A DNA stretch of 64,000 bases from Diplonema japonicum (Eukaryota; Euglenozoa; Diplonemea; Diplonemida; Diplonemidae). Shown piece after piece: positions 48,620 through 59,376 of the stretch (position 1 is the stretch's first letter; every line of letters starts with the position of its first letter). The notes under the pieces are model-generated. The model saw nothing but the letters and a program-made list of their open reading frames with translations. It was not told where the DNA came from and ran no database searches. Position numbers and translations under genes: made by a program. The stretch covers positions 186,001 through 250,000 of the forward strand of contig OZ025749.1 of the NCBI GenBank assembly GCA_964019335.1, written 5' to 3'.

Positions 48620-49626
48620 TGATGATGATGATGATGTGCGAGAAAAATAGTTGATTCCTTTTTCTTTTTTCTTCTTCTTTTTTTCTTTTACAAATCTTTT
48701 GTCTTTTAAAAAAATGATCATTTATTAACTATATGCAACTTGTGCCGAGCAAGAAATCTTAGCAGCTATTTGAAACCTTTTTTTTTGCTCGTGAGATGGC
48801 AAATAGTCTAAATAATTGTTTTTTCACCCATGTTTTTACCTTTTACCTACCCGGTAGGTAATACCTTTTTTTTCACCCCTCCCCTCCCCCTTCTTCGCTC
48901 TCTTTTTAATTTTAGAAAAAGAAGATAAGAATCGTATTTCTAAAGAAGAAAAACAAATGAAAGTCGAAGTGAAAAAGGAAAAAAAAAAGAACAAACATCC
49001 TTTTATTTGTCTCTTTTTTTATTTCTTTTTCGTTCCTTCCTTTCGTTTCTTCTTCTTCTTCTTCTTCTTTTTCTCTCTCCCTTTTCATCTTCTCATTTCC
49101 ATAATTTAATCAATTCAACCCCCTTCCTCCCCTTCCCCCCAGGGTTCCCCCCCCCCCCCCCCCCCATTCGGCAACAGAGAAGGCTTTTGATATAAAATAA
49201 ATAAGATAAAGGGTCCCGTCTCTCGTTTTTGAAATATGGGGGAAAATGAAAAAAGAAAAAAAAAAAAAAAAAAAAAAAGAGAAATTTTCATTATCACCCC
49301 CTCCTTCCCCTCCCCTCCGATCGTTCGCTCGTTTTTCTTCTTTCAAAAAATCGCTTAAGAAAGTCCCCTACCCTTCATTTATTGCTCTTGTTCATGATGC
49401 AAGGTTCATGCTTCCCCCTTGGGGATGATAACTTTCATTAACTGAGACAAAATGACAGGGTTTCTTTCTTATCTTCTTCTTCTTCTTTTTTTTTTTTAAA
49501 TTATTATTCCCGATAAAATCCTTTTTTTTTTTAAACCCGAACATAATAGGGGTTCCCCCCACCCCCAACCCCCTACACAATTATGATGATCGAAACGCTC
49601 CGTGATGTTAGCACACGGATCGGGGT

Positions 49627-50069
49627 GAGACGGTGGGAAGAACATGTAAACCGGGACTTGAACCGGGTTAAAAGAACAACGTAACCGATTCTGAGCAGAG
49701 AGGATAACGAAACGGGCGATCAGACAGTTCAAAGAAGAACAGCACGGCCACCACCACAGGTCCCACGCCTGTTCTACCTTGCACTAAACGAGCTTGAAAT
49801 GATGGAGGCGCGCAGGAAAGGGTTTGAAACGGTCGCACCTACTGATAGTGAAAAGAGTGAAGTCCCTCATCGCTCGCCATAGGAAAGGTACCCATTTTCA
49901 CCACCCTCTCCGCGCACAAGCTGATGGGAACTGAAAACTGCTCGCAAGCGAGAACGCATCACTCAGCTGCGCTAGACGCTCACGGCCTCGATCGGGGCGA
50001 AAGCAATGCTCCGAGAAGGGCCCATTGCGCGGCCCTCTTTACAGGGGGCTTGTCCTGTACTTTGAGTTT
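49627..50069 (+). pseudogene. Spacer 3 mosaic: 654-residue gene scrap plus LINE B 3' end
   Basis: The arrangement and deletions are the same as in spacers 1 and 2 (gene scrap about 49627-49845, LINE scrap about 49848-50069). Confidence 0.85.
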
Positions 50070-50181
50070 CTTCTTCTTTTTTCTTCTTCTTCTCGCACCC
50101 CCTTTTCTCGCACCACAAACCAGCAAAAACCAGGTTATCCCCCTTTTTTTTTAAAAAAAAAAAACCACTTCCCAAACACAA

Positions 50182-51831
50182 ATGTGGCGTGCAGCATGCT
50201 CTGTGGCCCTTGTCGGGCTGCTTGCGGTGCCTTCAGCGGCGCACCTGACTGTGGTGTGCACGGCGACGTCGCCGCAGCAACCAAACTCATTCGCCTTCTG
50301 GTTCATGACCTACGACCACAGCCCTGATGTGGACAAGGCACCTGGGATGGTGTACATCAAGGACCCCAGTGCGAACGTGGTGCAGGCGGAGTTCTCGAAC
50401 TTCTGCAAACCAGGGTCGGGGCTGCCGAAGGGAGGGGCAACGGTGGACGTGTTCGAAAACCTTTTGAAAACGCACTGCCTGGGACTGTCTGACCCGAGCG
50501 GGAGGGTCCCCATCTTCTCGGACAGCCAGCTGACCTGCTACAACCCAGACACGAACAACCCTATCCCCCACTACGCCCTGGGGGTGACGGGGAGCACCGC
50601 CGTCGACACCCCTTACCACACGAGCGTCATGACAGACTACTACTTCGTGGTGGTGGAGAACACGAACGGGGACGTGTTGAAGTCGGGGAGCTACGTGACT
50701 TGGTTCACAGGGACGGACCAGAACATGGACCCCTGCAGCACGGACTACCCCTGCTCCCTCGCCTCGCAGGCCTGGACCTTCGACATCTCTGTGATCAACG
50801 GGGGCCCGAGGTGCAAGACGGCTCCCCCCTCTTCCCTGACGGCCAACGTGGTCCCCGCGACGCTCAGCCAGTGCGACGGGTCGGTGCTCTCCATCTTCGT
50901 GGGGGAGGTGTGCCAGGCGCAGTGCGAGGCTGGCTACTCGAAGGCCGGGGTGCTGGAGTGCGTGGACAACGGGGACGGGACGGGGTCCTGGAGCAGCGGC
51001 TTCGCCTGCACGAACGACGTTGTGTGCGAGGTACCGTCGGCGGCGAACCAGAACAACCACCTCATCAGCCCGGACATCAAGGGAGTGCTTCCCCCGTGCG
51101 GGGCGCTCACCCCCGCGGACACGAGCTGCCCGTACACCTGCAACGGGTTCGGACACCAGACAGGTCCCGGGAAGATCAGGTGCACCAACGTGAACGGGAA
51201 GGGGGTGTGGAAGGCGGACGTGGCTGCGGGAGGGTACGACGGATGCGCTTGGACGGTCGCCCCGCCCCCTACCCCGCAGCCCACCAATGTTCCGTGCAAT
51301 GACGGGGTGGAGGTGGTGGTGGGGGCAGGACCTTCTTCTGCTGTCCTTCTCGGGACCCCTTTGGACGGGGAGGACCGCTTCGAAGGCAGTGGGGTGAGGC
51401 TCACCAGGATCCCTTCGAGCTTTCAACAGATGAGGCTGCACGTCCCCGCCCTCCCTGTGGCCGAGGGGACCTCGATGGAGCTGAAGTGCTGTGGAACGGA
51501 GGTGTGCGAGTTCGTGGTGTCCCACTACCACTGTCCTCCTTGCTCTAGAACGGTGAACGGGGGCTTCCCCTCCCTCCTTCCCCTCTCTGGTTTTACGTCC
51601 GCCTCCTGCGCACCTCGGTACGGCACCACAGAGCAGAGGATGGTCTCCTACAGGATCCAGGTGCAGCCGGGGGAGTCCGTTGAGGTCCCCAAGACCACCA
51701 CAGAGGCCTCCTCTTTCGTCGTCTTCAGCCAGACTGGGGCCCTTCCCAGTGATTGGTGTCCTGCTCTGGAGAACAGGGGTTGTGGAGGACCCTGTCCCGT
51801 CACCGTTTGCTCTTGCCACACTACCTTGTGA
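50182..51831 (+). CDS. Secreted Cys-rich CCP-like protein, copy 4
   Basis: The predicted protein is identical to the other copies. The spacer that follows carries a longer A-run (about 52466-52491), an extra C, and GATGAACTTTC where other spacers have GATGATAACTTTC. Copies 4 and 5 share the longer A-run variant, so they may be the most recent pair. Confidence 0.9.
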   Translation: MWRAACSVALVGLLAVPSAAHLTVVCTATSPQQPNSFAFWFMTYDHSPDVDKAPGMVYIKDPSANVVQAEFSNFCKPGSGLPKGGATVDVFENLLKTHCLGLSDPSGRVPIFSDSQLTCYNPDTNNPIPHYALGVTGSTAVDTPYHTSVMTDYYFVVVENTNGDVLKSGSYVTWFTGTDQNMDPCSTDYPCSLASQAWTFDISVINGGPRCKTAPPSSLTANVVPATLSQCDGSVLSIFVGEVCQAQCEAGYSKAGVLECVDNGDGTGSWSSGFACTNDVVCEVPSAANQNNHLISPDIKGVLPPCGALTPADTSCPYTCNGFGHQTGPGKIRCTNVNGKGVWKADVAAGGYDGCAWTVAPPPTPQPTNVPCNDGVEVVVGAGPSSAVLLGTPLDGEDRFEGSGVRLTRIPSSFQQMRLHVPALPVAEGTSMELKCCGTEVCEFVVSHYHCPPCSRTVNGGFPSLLPLSGFTSASCAPRYGTTEQRMVSYRIQVQPGESVEVPKTTTEASSFVVFSQTGALPSDWCPALENRGCGGPCPVTVCSCHTTL

Positions 51832-52466
51832 TGATGATGATGATGATGTGCGAGAAAAATAGTTGATTCCTTTTTCTTTTTTCTTCTTCTTTTTTTCTTT
51901 TACAAATCTTTTGTCTTTTAAAAAAATGATCATTTATTAACTATATGCAACTTGTGCCGAGCAAGAAATCTTAGCAGCTATTTGAAACCTTTTTTTTTGC
52001 TCGTGAGATGGCAAATAGTCTAAATAATTGTTTTTTCACCCATGTTTTTACCTTTTACCTACCCGGTAGGTAATACCTTTTTTTTCACCCCTCCCCTCCC
52101 CCTTCTTCGCTCTCTTTTTAATTTTAGAAAAAGAAGATAAGAATCGTATTTCTAAAGAAGAAAAACAAATGAAAGTCGAAGTGAAAAAGGAAAAAAAAAA
52201 GAACAAACATCCTTTTATTTGTCTCTTTTTTTATTTCTTTTTCGTTCCTTCCTTTCGTTTCTTCTTCTTCTTCTTCTTCTTTTTCTCTCTCCCTTTTCAT
52301 CTTCTCATTTCCATAATTTAATCAATTCAACCCCCTTCCTCCCCTTCCCCCCAGGGTTCCCCCCCCCCCCCCCCCCATTCGGCAACAGAGAAGGCTTTTG
52401 ATATAAAATAAATAAGATAAAGGGTCCCGTCTCTCGTTTTTGAAATATGGGGGAAAATGAAAAAAG

Positions 52467-52497
<31 letters not shown>

Positions 52498-52838
52498 TTT
52501 TCATTATCACCCCCCTCCTTCCCCTCCCCTCCGATCGTTCGCTCGTTTTTCTTCTTTCAAAAAATCGCTTAAGAAAGTCCCCTACCCTTCATTTATTGCT
52601 CTTGTTCATGATGCAAGGTTCATGCTTCCCCCTTGGGGATGAACTTTCATTAACTGAGACAAAATGACAGGGTTTCTTTCTTATCTTCTTCTTCTTCTTT
52701 TTTTTTTTTAAATTATTATTCCCGATAAAATCCTTTTTTTTTTTAAACCCGAACATAATAGGGGTTCCCCCCACCCCCAACCCCCTACACAATTATGATG
52801 ATCGAAACGCTCCGTGATGTTAGCACACGGATCGGGGT

Positions 52839-53281
52839 GAGACGGTGGGAAGAACATGTAAACCGGGACTTGAACCGGGTTAAAAGAACAACGTAACCGA
52901 TTCTGAGCAGAGAGGATAACGAAACGGGCGATCAGACAGTTCAAAGAAGAACAGCACGGCCACCACCACAGGTCCCACGCCTGTTCTACCTTGCACTAAA
53001 CGAGCTTGAAATGATGGAGGCGCGCAGGAAAGGGTTTGAAACGGTCGCACCTACTGATAGTGAAAAGAGTGAAGTCCCTCATCGCTCGCCATAGGAAAGG
53101 TACCCATTTTCACCACCCTCTCCGCGCACAAGCTGATGGGAACTGAAAACTGCTCGCAAGCGAGAACGCATCACTCAGCTGCGCTAGACGCTCACGGCCT
53201 CGATCGGGGCGAAAGCAATGCTCCGAGAAGGGCCCATTGCGCGGCCCTCTTTACAGGGGGCTTGTCCTGTACTTTGAGTTT
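52839..53281 (+). pseudogene. Spacer 4 mosaic: 654-residue gene scrap plus LINE B 3' end
   Basis: The mosaic is the same as in the other spacers (gene scrap about 52839-53057, LINE scrap about 53060-53281). Confidence 0.85.
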
Positions 53282-53393
53282 CTTCTTCTTTTTTCTTCTT
53301 CTTCTCGCACCCCCTTTTCTCGCACCACAAACCAGCAAAAACCAGGTTATCCCCCTTTTTTTTTAAAAAAAAAAAACCACTTCCCAAACACAA

Positions 53394-55043
53394 ATGTGGC
53401 GTGCAGCATGCTCTGTGGCCCTTGTCGGGCTGCTTGCGGTGCCTTCAGCGGCGCACCTGACTGTGGTGTGCACGGCGACGTCGCCGCAGCAACCAAACTC
53501 ATTCGCCTTCTGGTTCATGACCTACGACCACAGCCCTGATGTGGACAAGGCACCTGGGATGGTGTACATCAAGGACCCCAGTGCGAACGTGGTGCAGGCG
53601 GAGTTCTCGAACTTCTGCAAACCAGGGTCGGGGCTGCCGAAGGGAGGGGCAACGGTGGACGTGTTCGAAAACCTTTTGAAAACGCACTGCCTGGGACTGT
53701 CTGACCCGAGCGGGAGGGTCCCCATCTTCTCGGACAGCCAGCTGACCTGCTACAACCCAGACACGAACAACCCTATCCCCCACTACGCCCTGGGGGTGAC
53801 GGGGAGCACCGCCGTCGACACCCCTTACCACACGAGCGTCATGACAGACTACTACTTCGTGGTGGTGGAGAACACGAACGGGGACGTGTTGAAGTCGGGG
53901 AGCTACGTGACTTGGTTCACAGGGACGGACCAGAACATGGACCCCTGCAGCACGGACTACCCCTGCTCCCTCGCCTCGCAGGCCTGGACCTTCGACATCT
54001 CTGTGATCAACGGGGGCCCGAGGTGCAAGACGGCTCCCCCCTCTTCCCTGACGGCCAACGTGGTCCCCGCGACGCTCAGCCAGTGCGACGGGTCGGTGCT
54101 CTCCATCTTCGTGGGGGAGGTGTGCCAGGCGCAGTGCGAGGCTGGCTACTCGAAGGCCGGGGTGCTGGAGTGCGTGGACAACGGGGACGGGACGGGGTCC
54201 TGGAGCAGCGGCTTCGCCTGCACGAACGACGTTGTGTGCGAGGTACCGTCGGCGGCGAACCAGAACAACCACCTCATCAGCCCGGACATCAAGGGAGTGC
54301 TTCCCCCGTGCGGGGCGCTCACCCCCGCGGACACGAGCTGCCCGTACACCTGCAACGGGTTCGGACACCAGACAGGTCCCGGGAAGATCAGGTGCACCAA
54401 CGTGAACGGGAAGGGGGTGTGGAAGGCGGACGTGGCTGCGGGAGGGTACGACGGATGCGCTTGGACGGTCGCCCCGCCCCCTACCCCGCAGCCCACCAAT
54501 GTTCCGTGCAATGACGGGGTGGAGGTGGTGGTGGGGGCAGGACCTTCTTCTGCTGTCCTTCTCGGGACCCCTTTGGACGGGGAGGACCGCTTCGAAGGCA
54601 GTGGGGTGAGGCTCACCAGGATCCCTTCGAGCTTTCAACAGATGAGGCTGCACGTCCCCGCCCTCCCTGTGGCCGAGGGGACCTCGATGGAGCTGAAGTG
54701 CTGTGGAACGGAGGTGTGCGAGTTCGTGGTGTCCCACTACCACTGTCCTCCTTGCTCTAGAACGGTGAACGGGGGCTTCCCCTCCCTCCTTCCCCTCTCT
54801 GGTTTTACGTCCGCCTCCTGCGCACCTCGGTACGGCACCACAGAGCAGAGGATGGTCTCCTACAGGATCCAGGTGCAGCCGGGGGAGTCCGTTGAGGTCC
54901 CCAAGACCACCACAGAGGCCTCCTCTTTCGTCGTCTTCAGCCAGACTGGGGCCCTTCCCAGTGATTGGTGTCCTGCTCTGGAGAACAGGGGTTGTGGAGG
55001 ACCCTGTCCCGTCACCGTTTGCTCTTGCCACACTACCTTGTGA
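53394..55043 (+). CDS. Secreted Cys-rich CCP-like protein, copy 5
   Basis: The predicted protein is identical to the others. This is the last copy. Its 3' flank matches the spacers to about 55980, then continues into the intact DHHC gene, so this flank is probably the ancestral downstream context. Confidence 0.9.
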   Translation: MWRAACSVALVGLLAVPSAAHLTVVCTATSPQQPNSFAFWFMTYDHSPDVDKAPGMVYIKDPSANVVQAEFSNFCKPGSGLPKGGATVDVFENLLKTHCLGLSDPSGRVPIFSDSQLTCYNPDTNNPIPHYALGVTGSTAVDTPYHTSVMTDYYFVVVENTNGDVLKSGSYVTWFTGTDQNMDPCSTDYPCSLASQAWTFDISVINGGPRCKTAPPSSLTANVVPATLSQCDGSVLSIFVGEVCQAQCEAGYSKAGVLECVDNGDGTGSWSSGFACTNDVVCEVPSAANQNNHLISPDIKGVLPPCGALTPADTSCPYTCNGFGHQTGPGKIRCTNVNGKGVWKADVAAGGYDGCAWTVAPPPTPQPTNVPCNDGVEVVVGAGPSSAVLLGTPLDGEDRFEGSGVRLTRIPSSFQQMRLHVPALPVAEGTSMELKCCGTEVCEFVVSHYHCPPCSRTVNGGFPSLLPLSGFTSASCAPRYGTTEQRMVSYRIQVQPGESVEVPKTTTEASSFVVFSQTGALPSDWCPALENRGCGGPCPVTVCSCHTTL

Positions 55044-55678
55044 TGATGATGATGATGATGTGCGAGAAAAATAGTTGATTCCTTTTTCTTTTTTCTTCTT
55101 CTTTTTTTCTTTTACAAATCTTTTGTCTTTTAAAAAAATGATCATTTATTAACTATATGCAACTTGTGCCGAGCAAGAAATCTTAGCAGCTATTTGAAAC
55201 CTTTTTTTTTGCTCGTGAGATGGCAAATAGTCTAAATAATTGTTTTTTCACCCATGTTTTTACCTTTTACCTACCCGGTAGGTAATACCTTTTTTTTCAC
55301 CCCTCCCCTCCCCCTTCTTCGCTCTCTTTTTAATTTTAGAAAAAGAAGATAAGAATCGTATTTCTAAAGAAGAAAAACAAATGAAAGTCGAAGTGAAAAA
55401 GGAAAAAAAAAAGAACAAACATCCTTTTATTTGTCTCTTTTTTTATTTCTTTTTCGTTCCTTCCTTTCGTTTCTTCTTCTTCTTCTTCTTCTTTTTCTCT
55501 CTCCCTTTTCATCTTCTCATTTCCATAATTTAATCAATTCAACCCCCTTCCTCCCCTTCCCCCCAGGGTTCCCCCCCCCCCCCCCCCCATTCGGCAACAG
55601 AGAAGGCTTTTGATATAAAATAAATAAGATAAAGGGTCCCGTCTCTCGTTTTTGAAATATGGGGGAAAATGAAAAAAG

Positions 55679-55709
<31 letters not shown>

Positions 55710-56008
55710 TTTTCATTATCACCCCCCTCCTTCCCCTCCCCTCCGATCGTTCGCTCGTTTTTCTTCTTTCAAAAAATCGCTTAAGAAAGTCCCCTACCCT
55801 TCATTTATTGCTCTTGTTCATGATGCAAGGTTCATGCTTCCCCCTTGGGGATGATAACTTTCATTAACTGAGACAAAATGACAGGGTTTCTTTCTTATCT
55901 TTTTCTTCTTCTTTTTTTTTTTTAAATTATTATTCCCGATAAGATCCTTTTTTTTTTTTTAAAAAAAACCCGAACATAATAGGGGTTCCCCAGCCCCACT
56001 ACACAACT

Positions 56009-56791
56009 ATGATGAGGCATTCACGGCCACCTTCGGCGAATGGCCTCGCGACATCCCCTGCTAGCCCAGCGTCGGAGGAACCGACAGTACCCTTAACGGA
56101 AGGGGAGTTTTATTTTGACGACGAAGGAGACGAGGGGAGAACGATGAAAAAAAAAAGAGGACTGCTGAAAAGGCTGCCCAGAAGGGTCGTCCCGCTCTTC
56201 TACTCCGGCGCACATCTTGCAATGTTTGTCCTGATCGTCACCACGAACCGTGTCATCGAGCCGTCGCAGCTGCTTACAGACAAAACAGGCTCTACCATGA
56301 TGGTGCTGTTGTTTGCAACTGCATTAACATACCTGTACCTCCTTTACTCTGATCCAGGGCATATAAGATCAAAACGGGAGCACCAACGCGGCGACTCTGG
56401 TGTTGATGGTGCTGTAATCAATGATGCTTCTCTCGTACTCCCCAAGGGCACAACGAAACAACTGTGCAAAACCTGTTATACGACCCAGCCTCTTCGTGCC
56501 AAGCACTGCACTCTCTGCGACAGGTGTACCTACACATACGATCACCACTGCTGGTGGCTGAACTCTTGTATAGGCGGGCGGAACAAACCTGAGTTCTTGT
56601 TGTTTCTTTACCTGCAAACAATTCTGACGGCCGGGTCGCTGTCCGTTTCGATCGCTTCCATCCGCTTTTCCGTTTCACTCCGTGATGTTAGCATATGGAC
56701 GGTGGTTGTGTTGACCGGGTTTGTGTTGGTGTGGGTTGTTAAGTTGACGTTTTTGCATACAAAGCTCGTGTTGAGAAATCAGGTGTGGAGG

Positions 56792-56824
<33 letters not shown>

Positions 56825-57017
56825 GAAAAAAAAAAAGTACAGACGTCACATGAGTATTTCCGACCGTCGCAGTGTGTGTATCTCAACCAGCTCGCTGTTG
56901 CGGCTGCACCGTGTTGCCAGAAGAAAATCTATTTTTTCAACAAGGGTGTTGCTAGCAATCTGATGACGTTCATGTTTAGGCGGCCGGTGCAATGGGAGTT
57001 CCTTGAGGTGTGTGGGG

Positions 57018-57058
<41 letters not shown>

Positions 57059-57141
57059 TGGAGATACCCCAACGGAAACGAAAGTGCTCAAAGAAGTGCC
57101 GCCATGAGTTTTTTGACATTGAAACAGGGATGACAACATAA
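56009..57141 (+). CDS. DHHC palmitoyltransferase (two introns proposed)
   Basis: The enzyme S-acylates cysteines of membrane proteins through an acyl-Cys intermediate. Two membrane segments lie at about 66-85 and 93-113. The Cys-rich domain spans about 148-190 (CKTCYTTQPLRAKHCTLCDRC, then YDHHCWWLNSCIGGRN with the catalytic Cys at about 181). Two further membrane segments follow. Exon 1 ends at 56782. A 60-nt GT...TACAG intron (56783-56842) joins RNQ to TSHEYFR, restoring the conserved TTxE-type motif. Exon 2 runs to about 57007 and contains FNKGVASNLMTF, the usual aromatic/Asn motif. The 3' end is uncertain. A second intron, 57008-57057, gives a basic tail ending GMTT at 57141. Without it the frame runs through a Lys run to 57133. 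The ATG is 16 nt after CCCCAG. Confidence 0.85.
56783..56842 (+). other. Intron in the DHHC gene, 60 nt, T-run and A-run inside
   Basis: The intron runs GTGTGG...GTACAG in phase 0, in frame and with no stop. Retention would insert a Phe run in the cytosolic loop directly before the TTxE motif. Removal gives RNQTSHEY. Confidence 0.85.
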
Positions 57142-57166
57142 TAAACGGTGGGGTTTTTTTGGCTGC

Positions 57167-57200
<34 letters not shown>

Positions 57201-57879
57201 CAGGTGGTGGGGATAACATGAAAATATAAGAAAAACATCAGATGTGTTGTTCGCTCACCTCCTCGTCGGTCATCACCGGTAGCGCCCGAGTGGAAGATCA
57301 TAAAGCAGATGCTCAGGGTGACGAACAGGCAGCAAACTGCACGAGCGCAGAATCTTGGTTACCCGGGACGCCCCGGCTGGGGTTGAGCTGCACACCGCAC
57401 GCATTAAGGACACGACGCGGAACGCAGAAGAAGCTACAACTCGGCCGCGGTGCGCCCCTGTAATCAAGTGACAGTTCTTGTGCAGGGCGCCGCCAACACC
57501 GGCCTCCTTTAACTCATATATATATATATATATATATTTTTTTTTTTTTTAAATGAGGTTCTGGTCAATTCTTTTTTTGGGGGGGAGTGGGGTAGGGAGA
57601 AACATTTAAGGAAAAAAACTAAAAAAGAAAATAGAATAACAGGCCGTTTTTATTATTGGGGGCGCGCCCCCTGTAATCAAGTAGACAGTTCTTGTGCAGG
57701 GCGCCGCCAACACCGGCCTCCTTTAACTCATATATATTATTTTTTTTTATTTGTGAGAATGAGAAAAAGAAGGGGGGGGGGGGAGGGAAAGAAACTATTT
57801 CCTTTGGTTTTCTTCTTCCTGTTTGGTCTCATGTTTCCCTAAAAAAAGCCGGGGCAAAAAAAAAAAAAAAAAAAAAAAA
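57142..57879 (+). other. Intergenic with a 73-bp direct repeat
   Basis: I see no clear gene. A block of about 73 bp (GCGCCCC-TGTAATCAAGT...CACCGGCCTCC-TTTAACTCATATATAT) occurs at 57452-57524 and again at 57663-57736. A GC-rich complex stretch at 57240-57450 precedes the first copy; I do not recognise it. A 40-nt T-run and a TA repeat are also present. An A-run of about 24 directly precedes the PIG-Q ATG. Confidence 0.6.
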
Positions 57880-59202
57880 ATGGGCGGCAAGAAAAACTCG
57901 CAGCCCGACCCCAAGATCCTGATTACCTGTCAAAAAGGTTGGCTGCAAACAACCAAACGAAACGGCAACACCGTGATTGCGAACCAAGGAGACATTGAAG
58001 AAGATAAAATACCGGTGGTGCTGAGAGCACAGGGGTGCCACATAAACGGGGGATACGAAAGCTTCAAAAGACGCGAAAAGGGAAGGGAACACATACAAGT
58101 CCCTTGGCACATGTCACAGGACACCATTTCAGGAACAACCTCCCAGTTAGACTGGGACTGGATATCAGCACATCTTTACAACGAGCCGAGACTCCGTTCC
58201 GCCGATTCACAGCAGTCGTCCCCACCAGCTCCTCGATGGTCTCACGTTCATAATGTTGCCTCGTTCAAAACCGCAAAAACCGTGCAGAATCTTCGTTCCC
58301 TCCGTTCCACAATCGCATGGTTCTCCCTCCTTGCCCTAGATGCCCTTCTCGCCTATTGCCTTCACACCTTGATGTCCTCTGTGGACAATTCCAGCCTCTC
58401 TGCGCTGTCAGACCAACGTCGATCCAGTGCGGAATCCATGCAATGGATAATGGGTTGGCCTGCAGGTTTCAAGGGCAACACACAGCTCAACAAATCTCTT
58501 GGAAAGGCAGGGATGTGGGTTCTAAGCTGGGAATGGATCGAAGACTGGGTGCACTATGCTGCATCGTGCTTAACCCACACTGGGGTACTAAACAACATTG
58601 GGGTCTGGATGGTGCTGGGCGGCACCGGTGTCGTTGGGATAGGCTGCGACATTGCCACTGTACTCTCCATGCCCTTCATCGTGGGGTTTTTAGGATACGG
58701 CTTGGTGTTCAACACGGTCAAAGAAGTGCTTGTGCAGCTTGCCGGGATGATGCGTGGGAAGAAGTTCAACCCTTTGCGCAAGAAGCTCGACTGCGCGCCC
58801 TTTGATTCTCACCAGAAGCTCATGTGCACCGTTCTCTTCACTCTCGTTGTCTTTCTCTTCCCTACCATCGCTGTCTACTACCTGTTCTTCTCGTTCTCCT
58901 ACCTCGCGCTCCGTGCTTGCCAAGAGCTTCTCACGTTTCTCTCCCACCTGCTCCTCACGCTGCCTATCCTAGCGGTCCTTCTGCACCCGTTTTCGCCTCC
59001 TCTCGACCGGTCTTGGACTGTCTCCCTTCAGAGCGTCACCTCTGAGCAGACCGTCTTGAAGCTGACGAGGAAGCCGCTTCCTATCGGAGACATTTTCGAG
59101 GAGTGCGGCGACATGTGTAAGCATTGGATCACACAGGGGCCCTTGAGAACATTGAAAGCTTCTTTGAGCAACGGACACCTTGCCCAGGTGACAGGGTGGT
59201 GA
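57880..59202 (+). CDS. PIGQ: PIG-Q/GPI1, GPI-GlcNAc transferase subunit
   Basis: The product has 440 residues. PIG-Q is a membrane subunit of the complex that transfers GlcNAc from UDP-GlcNAc to phosphatidylinositol, the first step of GPI-anchor synthesis on the cytosolic face of the ER. Family motifs are clear: SMQWIMGWPAGFKGNTQLN, then several membrane segments, then MMRGKKFNPLRKKLDCAPFD and HQKLMCTVLFTLVVFLFPTI with VYYLFF. The final RPLP-like segment near the C-terminus (LTRKPLPIGDIFEECG) also fits. The ATG directly follows an A-run, and MGG could be N-myristoylated, though that is not typical of the family. It is in the same orientation as its neighbours. Confidence 0.9.
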   Translation: MGGKKNSQPDPKILITCQKGWLQTTKRNGNTVIANQGDIEEDKIPVVLRAQGCHINGGYESFKRREKGREHIQVPWHMSQDTISGTTSQLDWDWISAHLYNEPRLRSADSQQSSPPAPRWSHVHNVASFKTAKTVQNLRSLRSTIAWFSLLALDALLAYCLHTLMSSVDNSSLSALSDQRRSSAESMQWIMGWPAGFKGNTQLNKSLGKAGMWVLSWEWIEDWVHYAASCLTHTGVLNNIGVWMVLGGTGVVGIGCDIATVLSMPFIVGFLGYGLVFNTVKEVLVQLAGMMRGKKFNPLRKKLDCAPFDSHQKLMCTVLFTLVVFLFPTIAVYYLFFSFSYLALRACQELLTFLSHLLLTLPILAVLLHPFSPPLDRSWTVSLQSVTSEQTVLKLTRKPLPIGDIFEECGDMCKHWITQGPLRTLKASLSNGHLAQVTGW

Positions 59203-59376
59203 GTCTCCTTTCCCCCTCTCCCCCCCTTTTCCCCCCCCTCACACTGTTGCTAGGCGCGGTTATATAAAAAAACAAAAAAAAAAAAACTAAAAGTAAAGGA
59301 AGGGGAGCAGGGGGAAGGCGCCCGGATTCTTGTAGGGAGGAAACAAGAAAGCAAAAAAGAAAAAAGAAAAAGGAAA

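Larger units (their letters stand above)
40461..55990 (+). repeat. Five-copy tandem array, 3211-3212 bp period
   Basis: Identical 549-codon genes start at 40548, 43759, 46970, 50182 and 53394. Spacers between copies are also nearly identical; the differences I see are homopolymer lengths (C-run, A-run) and a 3-nt loss near 52641. Homology to the unit starts at about 40461 (CGCACCCCC) and ends at about 55990, where the real DHHC gene begins. Each spacer contains scraps of the DHHC gene, of the upstream 654-residue gene and of the family B LINE. The near-identity implies recent amplification or ongoing homogenisation. Confidence 0.95.

Noticed and set aside
40461-55990. CRISPR-like or satellite interpretation of the tandem repeats
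   Set aside because: The unit is a 3.2-kb gene plus spacer with coding constraint. It is a gene array, not a satellite or CRISPR.
57008-57126. Alternative second DHHC intron ending at AACAG (57122-57126)
   Set aside because: It would be 119 nt, longer than any other intron here, and would end the protein almost at once. The 57008-57057 alternative has a weaker AAAAG acceptor, so the 3' end is reported as uncertain.
57242-57463. Possible small gene or RNA between DHHC and PIG-Q
   Set aside because: No recognisable protein pattern, cloverleaf or Pol III terminator; only the adjoining direct repeat is reported.
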